From: Microbotryum silenes-acaulis
Taxonomy: Eukaryota > Basidiomycota > Microbotryomycetes > Microbotryales > Microbotryaceae
Assembly (NCBI GenBank): GCA_003665825.1
Contig: QPFY01000003.1
Coordinates: 1,178,001 to 1,242,000 of the forward strand
Reading direction: 5' to 3'
DNA: 64,000 nucleotides
The position numbers were made by a program, and so were the translations under genes. Positions 51,174 through 62,182 of this stretch are shown here, piece after piece (position 1 is the first letter of the stretch; each line of letters opens with the position of its first letter). Below the pieces are notes generated by a model, which saw nothing but the letters and a program-made list of their open reading frames with translations, was not told where the DNA came from and ran no database searches.

Positions 51174-54100
51174 CTAAGCGAAGAACTTGTTCTCCTTCAA
51201 CCACTGCTCGACGTCCTTGGCATCGCGGTCGAGCCACTTGGCGTTGGAACGCATGCGGTCCAGACCCTGGCTGAGGGATTGGTTCCATGCCGACGAGTCG
51301 ATGCCCTTGGACCATGCCTCAACAGCCGCGGCGTCCTCCTCCGTCGTCAAGGTCGAGAAGCACGATCGGATGACACCGCCGATTGAGAAGTCTAGCGTGG
51401 CCAAAAGAAAGTACATCCGTGAGCAAACGCAAGGTAAGAATCGGCGATCGAATACGACTGCTGTACTTACTGCCCTTGAAGCGCTTGGTAAACATCTCGT
51501 AGTTGTCCTGCAGGAACTGCCAGATTTGACGCTTGGCGACGCGGTTGGCGGCCAAGCTCGAAGTGAAGTACGCAAAGTCTGCGGACGTCATAGAAGAGGT
51601 ACGCCCTTCAAGTCAGTAAGACAGCTCATTGAAAGATAGCGAAAGGCAGCGAGAAACACCCACCCTGTGTTCGCACATCGTCGCCCTTGAGCATGTTGAA
51701 CGTGCGGTCGAGCAAAGCCTGATCGGTAGTGGCGCATAAGGCCTTCATAGCCGAGGTCCTATGCGCGGGCGTCTCGGGCTTGTTGTAGACGCTCAAAATC
51801 TTCTCGTACTCGGCTTCACCGCCGTGCTTGACGCTCTGCGCGAAGATGCTGTCGCGCAAGTCCGAAGGGATGAGGGATTCGTCGTCCTTCTCCAGGAAGA
51901 GCGCGAAGCGACGCTTGTACTCGGCGAGGGTCGCCGGGTCGTCAGCGGCCGCGGCGACGGAGATGGCCATTGTTCGCAACTCGATCGTGTCGACGTCGTC
52001 GTTGTCCGAGTACTCGAAGCCGAGTCGGTCGGCGACGGGACCAAAGAGCGTGCGACGGAGCTTGGAGATGGCCCCTCGGACGTCCTCGGGCTGTTCCCAC
52101 CACGTCGCGCTGATGCTTCCGAGTGAATCGCCGACAGCTTGCCAGACGAGGTTCTCCTTCTCGTTCGTGAGCTTGGAGAAGAGCGTCAAAGCACCGCTCG
52201 TCTTGGCGTAGCCCGAAGTCGCAAGCGCCATCGCATCACCCACGAGACCCATGCGGTCGCTCAAGCTGAAGTGCGTGTTCTCCTTGCCGGCCTCTTCACC
52301 GAGCTTGGCGAGACGGTCCTCGGGGTACAAGGTGCGGTACACACCGCATGTCTCGGAGTTGAACTTGTACGTGACATTGGCGACGTCCTTAATGGGAATG
52401 ACGGTCGAGCGCTCAGTAAGCAACAGGTCGTGGTTGACGTCGGCCTTGCCGTCCTTGACGATCAAGAGCTCAAGAGGGATCTGCCAAATCGTCTCGTCCT
52501 CCTCGGGGGTCGGGTCACCGGTGCTTAAGAAGCGGTTTTGCGTCACTTTGAGGCCCTCGGACGTCTCTTCAACGGTGATGACGGGGAAGCCGACCTTCTT
52601 GGTCCAGTTCTCCATAATCTTGGCCACGTCCTTGCCACTGGCCTTGGCGATGCCGTCCCAGAGGTCGGTCGTGATGGTGTTGCCGTACAGGAACTTCTTC
52701 AAGTACAACGACACACCGTGGATAAAGGTCTTTTGGCCGATGTAGTTGGACAACATCTTGAGCACACTCGCACCCTTGGAGTAGGAGATGGCGTCAAAGA
52801 TCTGTTGGATCGTCTCTTCATCGGGGCAAGGCATCTCGATAGGGTGGGACGAACGAAGCGAATCGAGGCGGAACGCGCCAGACAAATGCTCATTGATGAA
52901 GCTGCTGTGAATCTTCCACGATGGCTCGATCTCGTCGATCATGATGACCTCGCCGATCAGGGTCGCGAACGACTCGTTGAGCCACAGACCGTGCCACCAA
53001 TCGAAGGTGACGATGTTGCCGAACCACTGGTGGGCAACCTCGTGTGACTGCACACCGATGACAACCTTTTTGGTCCGGATACCGCTCTTCTTGGGGTCGA
53101 AGAGGTAGACGGACGTACGTCCTGTGATGAGACCCCAGTTTTCCATGGCTCCGGCGTCAAAGTCACTCGCGACGAGCGTGTCGAGCTTGGACAATGGGTA
53201 TTCTGATAATAAACGGTAGCATGACATGGTCAGCACGAGAAACGGGCCATTTGTTTGAAAGTGCAATGGGGCTCACCAATGTCGAACATGCTCTCGTAGA
53301 TGGGCAAGATGCGGACCTTGGTCTCGAGGGCCAAACCAGCTTGATGAATATTGTCCTTGGTCGCATAAGCGCGCATCGGCACGATCCTACCCGACAGCGG
53401 CGATTTGTAGCTCGCCTCGATGTACTCGAAAGGACCGTTGGCGAAGGCGACGAGGTAAGTCGAGACTTTGGGCGTCTTCGCAAAGGTCGTCAAGGTCCAG
53501 TCGTCCTTGAAATCGCCGTACGAAACGGTCTTGGAAGCAGGTGCGGCAACCGTTCCTTCGGTCTTGCCTTCGGTCTTGGTAGCATCAGGTCCGGCTTCAG
53601 TGAAGAAGGCGTCAGTCAAAAGGTCGGTGCGGGGGAACGCTCCACCGCTTCCGAGGTGCTTGGTGTCGGTGACCTCGCAGTTGGAGAGCGCGACCGAGTT
53701 GGTGCGCGAGATCATCTTGATCGCGTACGTTGCCTTGAACGCCGGCTCGTCGAAGCAAGGGAATGCACGACGGGCCTGGGTGGGCTCGAACTGGGTCAAA
53801 GCGTAGAAGGCCTGTCTCACACGTCAAGAGGGTCCTCCCAAAGCCGAGTCAGTCTCAGTTTCAGTCTTCGCCACAGGACACTCCGACCAGCTCTGAGACA
53901 CCAGCGGGAACTGACCGTATCGCCATCCTTGCCTCCGGGAGCAGGGTACGAGGATCGGTAGTAACCTTGCATCGAGTTGTCGAGCTCTCCCTGCCAGCGC
54001 AGAGCCAACTTGACCTGACCGGCAGCGACGTGGCCACCAGCAAAGGTGATCTCGATGCGCTCACGCTTGGTGTGGAGCTTGAGCTCGCTCGCGGGACGGG

Positions 54101-54443
54101 TGGACTCGGTCTTGAGCGAAGTGTGGGACAAGACAGCGTGCTGGATGATGAGGGGCTCGGCGACGTTGAGCACGAGCGAGGGCACATCCTCGAGCACGTC
54201 GATCGTGATCTCGGCCGTTCCCGAAAAGCTCAACTTTTCGAGATCGGTCTTGATGACCAACTCGTAGTGCGAGGGGCTGAAGGAGGAAGCCAGGATCAGA
54301 TTGGCTCAATGGAGTGTATGATTTAGCCGCACGTGCACTCACACAACCTTGTCGGTGAGGCGCACCTGCTCGGCATCACTTGCGGGGGTCGCGGCGAGGT
54401 TGTCGAGGTTGGCAAAGCCGCTGCTGGCATGGCAGAGACACAT
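51174..54443 (-). CDS. APE2: M1-family zinc aminopeptidase (Ape2/Aap1 type)
   Basis: Gluzincin aminopeptidase releasing N-terminal residues from peptides. Six exons (54443-54343, 54276-53916, 53811-53277, 53202-51664, 51578-51471, 51391-51174) close in frame at 953 residues from the first ATG. Order: N-terminal beta domain ([20 protein letters not shown]), [20 protein letters not shown], exopeptidase motif GAMENWG (about residue 350), zinc site [10 protein letters not shown] and 18 residues later NESFAT, so HExxH-x18-E is intact (His386, His390, Glu409), and an ERAP1-like C-terminal domain. An insertion of about 30 Ala/Thr/Glu-rich residues lies before SYGDFKDDW. The same frame is open upstream of the ATG for about 50 codons without any acidic residue and ends SRSFSSAPRRN, like a mitochondrial presequence, but has no ATG. 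Dual localisation through a near-cognate start or an upstream exon is possible. Confidence 0.94.
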
Positions 54444-55567
54444 GTTGCGGCGTGGTGCGGAGGAGAACGAGCGAGATGTTGTTTGGGTAAAGCTGTTAGA
54501 GGTAGCACGAACAGAGGCAGGAAGACGGCAGGGCGGTGTTGCTGCCGCTATCGAGAATGAGATGGGGTTGCTAGAGGTGCAGAGCTTGTTCAAGAGGACT
54601 CGAGGTCTAAGGCTTGAGGTCTGCTACGATGATCCCAGTCGAAAGAGAAGGTGGACCCCTGCAAGAGGTCAGCCGGAGTGCAAAGGAGGACAGCAGGATC
54701 GCTTAAATCTGCTTAAATGGGTCGCCGGGGTGGGGGGGGGGGGGCGAAATCTTTCGAAGCCCCACGAGGTTCAATCCCGGCCCAGACACGCGGTCGATCG
54801 AGACCAGATGCGATGACTTCGGCGTGCAACCCTCACCTAGCGCTCGCACTACGCCCGGCGTATGACTCTAGACAAAACGAAAGGACGGACTGACCCAAGA
54901 ACGACCTCGAGAGGATGCAACGAGGGAGAGAATGGCTGAGCAAGAAGGGCACGAGACGTCGAACGAGCACGCATGCGAACGTCCGGAAAAGCCCCACGCG
55001 GGCAGGGCTGCCGCACCCAAGCTAATCTCATCGGCCTAATTCGGAGAGGCCCAGAACAGACGTCGGCGGTGTAAGCGCTTGAGCCGCCATTTGCCAGCGA
55101 GCAACTTCCGACGGCCCGGGATGATCATTCGCTCAAGTCACTTGTTCTAAGACACCTGGTCCAATTCGATATGACGGGGCATTCAGCCGAGACAATTTGC
55201 ATTTAGGGACCCCTGTTGGGCCCGGCTTATCGCAGGCATCGCACGTGCAAAGTCATTGGTCGAATCGGCGCCGCGATTTTTGGTCGGCATCGCGCTGCGC
55301 TCGAACAGGGGCTTTATGGTACTGTATTCACTACACGGTGATGAAGAGACCTGTCGATACTCTTTCCGTGAGCGATGCTTGGGGCAGCCAATATAATTCG
55401 CCCGAAACTTCTTGTGTTGACCGCGCGGCGCCGACGGATGATCCGAAGAGGAGGTCCAAGCTCAAAAACGCGCCCCCTCTTTTTCGCCCCCGACGCGTCT
55501 TTTGGCTCCCGGCGCGCGTGAGTTCTCCTTCACCACCCTCCGTCCCCGTCACCCCCGCCAACACACC
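54444..55567. promoter_or_regulatory. Divergent region aminopeptidase / NUF2
   Basis: 1.1 kb between divergent genes. The first 150 bp carry the in-frame presequence-like extension of the aminopeptidase. A 13-G run occurs at 54732-54744. The remainder has no recognised gene; open frames are short and motif-free. Confidence 0.5.
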
Positions 55568-57576
55568 ATGGCCCCTCCCATCCCTCTCCCCGGCGCTCTC
55601 TTCCCCATTCTCAGTGCCGAAGATGTGATCCTCGGCTGCCAAGCGATCGAACTGCACCTCTCGGAAGCGGACCTGCGTCAACCGAGTTCGTTGCTCGTCG
55701 AGAAGATCTGGGATCGGTGGTCCGATCGTTTGTTGGGGTACACGAGTGAGACCTCCAATAGGGTCGCGTTGGATCAGTTGGATAAGATGGATTATCCTGT
55801 GAGTACAGATACATGTGTAGGGCGAAGGGATACCTTCTGTGGTCCAGACTCGGCGCCGTGTTTGGCTGCGAGGTCCATCATTCAACTCGCTGCGTCGTTG
55901 CGGGAGGGATGAGCACGCATAGGCTGCCAGCGCACACTGAGTTTGCCAGCGCACACTGAGTTCTCCGGTATACTGACCCGACCGGTTTGTAATCAACCAG
56001 GAAATCTATGAAAGCGCCATGAAGTCACGCATGTTCTTCCGCATGGTGTAGGCTACCCCCTTGCTCCCCCGCCTGCTCACAGCGCCCGAGACTCACGCGC
56101 CGCCTCCTTATTCCCCCCCACTGCCCAGCCAACAACTGACCGACGCGGCTCAAATCGAACGCTTCAGTCTCAGCGACGTAGCCAACCCTCAATCCGGACG
56201 TCTCATCGATGCTTTATCGGGTATCATCAATTTCTGGTACTTTGAGGAGGAACAGGCAGAGGATATCTTGCAGCCTTTGATTGAGGAACAGAAGATTATG
56301 CGCGAGCAAGAGATGGAGTTGGAGACGAGGTCCAACGAGTTGAGGCTCAAGATTGAGCAAGAGAGGTGGGTGACGAAACTGCTGCTGTGTAGCATGAAAG
56401 GCTCAGAACTGACCTTGCCGGGTTGCGGTATCACAGGGCCAAACGACTCGAGAACGAACCCAAGGTCACGCAGGCCAAACTCGAGATCGCGCGACGTCAA
56501 CAGGACCTCCAAGCGCAACAGAGGGAAGGCCACAGGCTCGAGGCCCAGATGAAGGAGAAGAAGGCCGCCGTCATTGGGTTGGCGAACCATCTTGTACGTT
56601 GCAGCCGGCATATCCTGGACCTATGAATGTACTGATCCATTTGCTATCTGCGAAACACAGATGGAACTCTCGAAAGAACAAACCCGTCTGCACTCCAAGG
56701 TCAACCGCCTCCAATCGCAAATCGTTCGCTCTCCCGAAAGGTTACGTCAATCCGTTGTTTCGCTTCGAGAGGACTTGGATCGCGTCGTCGGCGAATTGAG
56801 GGCGACCGAGGCCAAGGCGCATCAGTTGTCGGGCAAGATCTCGAGTTTGCAGAAATACAAAGCGGTGCGTGAACACTGACAGCTGGTAAAGGTATTTCTT
56901 TCTGGTTGCACACTGTCCTGATGCGGTGATTTGGACACGCACAGGATCTCGAATCGTGCAATACGATAGCGAGGGATTTGGCGAGCGATGTGGCCAAAAT
57001 GTTGGACGGTCAACAACGGTTAGCCAAGCTCGAGGAGGAATGGTCCAAAGCCGAAGCAGCGCGAGAAGGCTACGAGGAGACATCGAGGGTATGTCCAAAC
57101 TCTCCATACCCCCATCTCTCGGATCACCGCTGAGCATTGTCCTCTTCCCTCTCCTTAGAACTCCGAACGTCGTCTCGAATTCCTGCGGGACAACTGCTCC
57201 AAGTTCGACGAGAAGACGCAATACAAGCGTGAAGCGGGCAAGACCAAGAAGAAGCGTTTGGAAGAGGAGTGGAGTAACCTCAAGCAAGAACGAGTGGACT
57301 TTGATATGAGGACGGCCGAAGTCAATCGGAGGGCAGTGGAGATTGAGGCGACGGTGAGTCGACGTCGCCCGGAGGCTTCCGAAAACGGAAAACATATCTC
57401 ATCGACCGTCCTCTTGTTTGCAGATCAAATCAATCCACAACGAGACCTACGCCGTATTGGACAAGAGCGAAGCTTTGTACCGCGAGATGGTCGATTCGGT
57501 CGGGTTGTACAGCCTTCAAGTCAACAAGGCGATCGACGCGATGCACACCGCTTGTGCGACGAGGATGGTGTTGTAG
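55568..57576 (+). CDS. NUF2: Kinetochore protein Nuf2 (Ndc80 complex)
   Basis: Coiled-coil partner of Ndc80 linking kinetochores to microtubules. Eight exons (55568-55798, 56001-56047, 56129-56365, 56437-56593, 56661-56864, 56945-57088, 57159-57353, 57424-57576) close in frame at 455 residues, the family's normal length. N-terminal calponin-homology-like domain: FPILSAEDVILGCQAIELHL, VEKIWDRWSDRLLG, then FSLSDVANPQSGRLIDALSG and IINFWYFEEEQ. From about residue 125 the sequence is almost entirely coiled coil (EEQKIMREQEMELETRSNEL; EQTRLHSKVNRLQSQI). It ends near MHTACATRMVL. Exon 2 is 47 nt with an unusual GTAGGC donor, chosen because it alone keeps frame into LTDAAQIERFSL. Confidence 0.9.
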
Positions 57577-58072
57577 AGAGCAATTCTCGGTTTTGGGCAA
57601 GAGGGTTGTGTTTGGTTTTCTTCTGTCGATCGTTCGTTCGTCTGTGTTGTCTTAGTTTGGAAGTCCCCAGTCTGTAATACCACGTCTCAACCTCATACAG
57701 GTAAGACTACGCATTTCTAGTGCCAAATCCTTGATGGAGTTCGGCGAGGATAGAGGGAGGGAAAGAGGCGCCCGCGCTCGGAAGGCCATTCTCGATTTCT
57801 GCCGGTTCGGCCATGAAATGTCCGCACAAGCTGTCTGGACATTCGGTACACTCCGCATCAATTCGGTCAATTCATGCTGATGTTCGAGCTTAACCAATGC
57901 CCGTTCTGTCGCGTCCCAGTGACTCATCGAGCCATTGGCCTCGGTGTGACCAAGCGAAGCCCGAACTTACGCAGCGTTGCCGTGCCAGGAGACAGACCAC
58001 CGTCCGACCACGCCCCGGCTGAGGGCCTTCGTACATGGACACAAACAAACGCATGGGTCTGTATTTCAATTT
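57577..58072. other. 3' intergenic stretch between convergent genes
   Basis: About 500 bp between the NUF2 (+) and epimerase (-) stops. Short open frames only; no RNA gene or repeat recognised. Confidence 0.45.
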
Positions 58073-59893
58073 CTACTCCTCCTGTCCCTCGTACCCCTTG
58101 GGGTTCTTGGACTGCCAGTTCCATTGGTCCCTACACATCTCCTGCAAGTTCCTCGGCGCCTTGAAGCCCATCTCCTTCTCCGCCAACGCCGGATCGGCCG
58201 TCAAATCCGGCACGTCGCCGACCCTTCTTCCGACGATCTCGTATTTGTATTCGAAACCTGATGCCACACGCATGGCTTCGACCATTTGAAGGACGGACAT
58301 GCCCTTTCCTTTACCGAGGTTGTACGCCTTGTATCTGCCGCCGGAACCACCGAATTGGGATTTTTGGGTGCCGAGGGAGGCGTAGGTCGAGTCGCGGGTA
58401 AGGGCGGCGAGGGCGTCGACGTGGCCTTGGGCCAAGTCCATGACTGTGTGTGAAGAAGCGTCAAAGGGATGAGTCATGCCGTCTTTTGATAGGATCATGT
58501 ACCTTTCGGGGTGACAAGATCGCCACCAGACGCGCAAGAACTGACCGTGGATGTAGTCACGAACGCAAGTGCCATCGGGCGTAGGGTAATCGTTACCGAA
58601 GATCTTCAGCCCCTCCTTGGCGAATTTACCAACGGCCATCTGCGCCAAAAGGGGCAACAGGTTTCCAGGCTTGCCTCGAGGGTCCTCACCGATCTCACCG
58701 GAGGGATGAGCACCGGCGGGGTTGAAGTAGCGCAGACCGATCGCTCGCCACGTGTCGGGGTTCGAGTCGCACACGTCCTTGATGATCAGTTCGGACATGT
58801 GCTTGGTACGGCCGTAGACGGACTCGGGGGCGAGGACCGAGGTCTCGGGGATGGGGATCTGTTGGGGGGCTCCGTAGACGGTCGCGGAGGACGAGTAGAC
58901 GATGTTGTACACCTGGTGGCGAGCCATGACCTATTGAGTGGGATACGTGCGTCAGTTCCGGAGGAAGATCGACTTATTTCATCTCCCCTTACTCACATCG
59001 AGCAAGTTGATGGTGGCCGTAATGTTGGCCTCGTAGTACTGAATCGGCTTCTCGGCCGACTCTCCCACAGCCTTCAAAGCCGCAACATGAATGACACCCC
59101 AAATACCGCCCTTGGCCTTGTACGCCTCGAAGATCTTCTCAATATCGGACTTGATGGTGATGTCACCTTTGACGACGTCGATCTGGCAGGCCTTCTTCTC
59201 TTCGTCCGAGGCGTCGGCGGGTAAGGCTTCGACGGCGAGCTTGGAGACGCGGGTCATGGCCGTTGGGAACGAGTTGGAGAAGCTAGTTCCATCGAAGAGT
59301 GCGTGACAGATTGAAGCGCGAGAGGAAAGAGTGGCGCATAGGCAGGACGACCACGGTCAGCGATCGGGATGAGTTAGGCCGGGTCGGGAAGGTATGCACC
59401 AGGCGACTAGCTTGCTGTTGAGACTGACTTGTCAATGGTCACGACCGAGTACTCGCCCGACAAGAGGCAGCATAATGCGATGTGCGAGCCTGTTCGGCGG
59501 GAGTCACGACCAAAGCCGAAGCGGTGGGGCGTGATGAATGATGATCGCAAGTGGTCAGCGAGCCAGTCAAGATGATCGATCCCCTCCGCTCTGGCGCCAT
59601 CGATGGGAACTCCACGTGCACTCTCCGCCGAAACGTTCGCGACGACGTACCAATGTAACCAGCCGCACCAGTGACGAGGATGTTTTTGCGAGCTGATGTG
59701 AGAGTGGGCGAGCGTGGTGAGATCAGTGGCCGACAGTTTGAGCGATTACATGCCCTGCCATCTGCGGATCCCGGATAGTGACAGCCTCCCGGTATGCGCT
59801 CCGGTGTATCGCGACCCGGATGGCGACAACGGGCAAACCAGAGCGCAACTCGGAGCAAGGACCTATATACTGGCACGGGCACCACGTACCCAT
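58073..59893 (-). CDS. GALE: UDP-glucose 4-epimerase, single-domain
   Basis: NAD-dependent short-chain dehydrogenase/reductase interconverting UDP-glucose and UDP-galactose (Leloir pathway). Six exons (59893-59890, 59692-59651, 59489-59429, 59282-58997, 58930-58546, 58443-58073) close in frame at 382 residues. Motifs: NAD site [45 protein letters not shown], active-site Tyr/Lys in [29 protein letters not shown] and [15 protein letters not shown]. The first coding exon is only ATGG (4 nt). There is no C-terminal aldose 1-epimerase domain, unlike the fused Gal10 of budding yeasts; this matches the human/basidiomycete single-domain form. It lies in the same orientation as CK2 beta. Confidence 0.95.
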
Positions 59894-60502
59894 GTTGATT
59901 GAAACGTGAGATAAGATTAGGGATGGAAACGACACAAAGTCGGGAGGAAGAGAGCCGTGTTACTATTGACGAGCTCGGATACGCGCCCGCTCGCGCCGCC
60001 GCCCACTCCCACTCCTCTGGGGTATTGAGTCGGCGGCGGCGCTCGCCACGCCTGTTCTCTTTGGCACGGGAGAAGGCTGGGCCGGCTGGGCCTCCCCGAC
60101 CCAACCTGCAATCCATCTTCGCCACGCGCCCTCGACCTGGGGTAAGCGGGAACGAGTGTATATCTTAGTCAGGTCATAGGCGATTGCCTAATCAATGTGA
60201 TCCAGTGCCCGATAAGGGTCGTCTCTTTTTGTAGACTAGCTGCAAACAAACATTCTCATCCGCTGATGCTATCAGGATAGAGTCGGGCTCCGACGTCTTT
60301 TCGAGAGGCAAGGTCTCAGATCTCAGAGCACGTACCCAGCCGCTCAAGAATGAAATTGAACGGGAAAAATAGCACGATGACGTGGCGTGACCCTCGTCGC
60401 TAAGAACGACACCAAGCAACTTTGCACACATGTACATTAGAACAGAGAAAAACGATACCCGCATCGCGATCTAAAAAACAACCCCACGGCCCTGCTCCTT
60501 GC
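59894..60502. other. Intergenic region upstream of the epimerase
   Basis: About 600 bp holding the epimerase promoter and the 3' UTR of the CK2 beta gene. A minus-strand open frame at 60192-60464 has no motif. Nothing else recognised. Confidence 0.45.
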
Positions 60503-61594
60503 TCAATCCAACTGGCCATTCTGATCAATCTCCTCTAGTCTCGCAATCTGACGATCCCTAACCCTCTCCTGCCACCTCTGCAACTTTGCCGATTCATGCA
60601 CCTTGAACCCAAAGATCCTCGGCCTAATCCTCTCCACTTTACTCGCCGCACCACTCGCCAAACCCCCCTGAGGTCCCCCTTGTCCTTGTCCACCGGCTCC
60701 TGCTCCGGGCACGCTCTTACTCGGGATCATACCAGGGTAGACCATGAACAGCATATGGGGGAAGGTCGAACCAAAGTAGGCGCCGTCGATCGCACCATGT
60801 CGAGTCGATTTGGGCGAATAGAGATCCTCGCATCGTGGGCAGTACAACTTGACCGCGTTTTGATAGGGCACGTCCGAAAGACCGAGCGGTAAAAGGGCTT
60901 GACCGTAGCAGAGCACGCGGGGGCATCGACCGAATTCGCCCTTCTTGTACTTGTCGATCATCTTGGACAGCCCTCGGGAGGTGATGATGAAGCGCGCGTG
61001 GATGAGGCCGTAGAGGTGCCGTGCGGCCAGTTCGAGTTGTTCCCGTTGCTCGTCTTCGATATCTTCCTCGGCTGTGGGGAGGACTGGATTGACATGAGTG
61101 GTATGAGATGGGGCCGATGCACGAGAGGACGGACCTGATGTGTCGGTGATCAGCTCCAACGCGGCGCTGTAGCCTTGCACCTCGGCGTTCAATCCGGTGA
61201 GGTTGAAGCGGTCGATAATGTACTCGTCGTCGACTTCGCAAAAGTACTCGTTCCCTTTCGATGCCAAGAACCATCTGCACGAGTTTGGGTCGGGTTAGCT
61301 CGGAATGTTTCAGTGTGCAAGTGCTAGTCCGAGTGCTCGAGACTGACGAGATCCACGAGTTGGTGTAGGATGCCGAGGACGAGTTGGAGATGTCGTCCAC
61401 TGATGGAAGGTGGCACGGTTGATGATGATGATGTTCGTGGTCGTGACGACGCGAGAGCAGTGAGACCCCATTCGGTACGAACACAGGAGAGGGATAGGGA
61501 AGCGCAGAAGGAGCAGGTAGGAAGGATGGGTTGGCTGGGTCAGCTACACGACTCGCTGAGCGTCAAAAAGAGTGCTGCGTTTCGACAACTCACT
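60503..61594 (-). CDS. CKB1: Casein kinase 2 regulatory (beta) subunit
   Basis: Dimeric regulatory subunit of protein kinase CK2. Coding pieces: A of the proposed start at 61594, then 61399-61348, then 61274-60503. Features: NSWISWFLASKGNEYFCEVD, acidic EEDIEDEQRE, ARHLYGLIHARFIITSRGL, and the zinc finger with CPRVLC and CPRC around LPLGLSDVPYQNAVKLY, then HGAIDGAYFGSTFPHMLFMV and RIFGFKVHESAK. A Gly/Gln-rich insertion of about 25 residues precedes RIRPRIFGF. No ATG exists in frame in the exon that starts at 61399. That exon begins TGGACGACATC after an AG acceptor, and an upstream A followed by a GTGAGT donor (61593) would rebuild ATG, giving MDDISNSS. A 51-bp in-frame segment near 61088-61138 with GT...AG ends may be an additional intron. 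Confidence 0.9.
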
Positions 61595-62182
61595 CGTGTG
61601 TGAGCAAGAGATATAGATCGAGGGAGGGAAGGTGTCAGGCGTGCGATCGGCCCCTGTCTTGATATATCCTGGCGGGAGGGGAGGTGCGCGAAGGTGGGTC
61701 GGGCTGTGTCCTTCGAGCACTAGTACGGTAAGTCTTCACTGTGATATCGTCTCTCGATAAGATCGGAACCTTGGCCTATCGTACGGCTGCTGGTCCTGAC
61801 GGACGACGACCACTGACTCGTCGAGGCGGTCGGGTTCGAGGCGGTGCGATGGGCTCTGGTACTGCTGGGCGGGTGATGAAGGCGCTGAGACCGTTCTCAA
61901 TTGAGTAGGCCTGGTGCGAAAGCGAGTCGTTGTCGAAGTAGAGCACAAGTGGGGGTGAATGCAAGCCGTGAGTTGGCCCTGTGAGCTGTATGCCGCGCTG
62001 GAAGCTTGTAATTGTCATTTGAAACGTTCCTTCTGGCCGGACTAAACCCAATTTTGAGGCCGGGCTTGTGCGCCAACACGCTCAACCTCGACCGCGCTCG
62101 GCTCCGGCTCTTTCACTGCACCACTGCACCTCCTCAAGCATCGTCGCACCCGAGTACGCTCACCCCACTTCGACCACCTACC
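61595..62182. promoter_or_regulatory. Divergent region CK2 beta / PEX19
   Basis: 588 bp between divergent genes, with the proposed CK2 beta 5' UTR at its left edge. Minus-strand open frames at 61736-62085 read weakly like protein (for example VLYFDNDSLSHQAYSIENGL) but no model closes. The PEX19 leader at 62090-62182 is C-rich. Confidence 0.45.

Noticed and set aside
54765..54800. tRNA B-box-like GGTTCAATCCCGGCC
   Set aside because: No matching A-box, acceptor stem or cloverleaf could be built around it.
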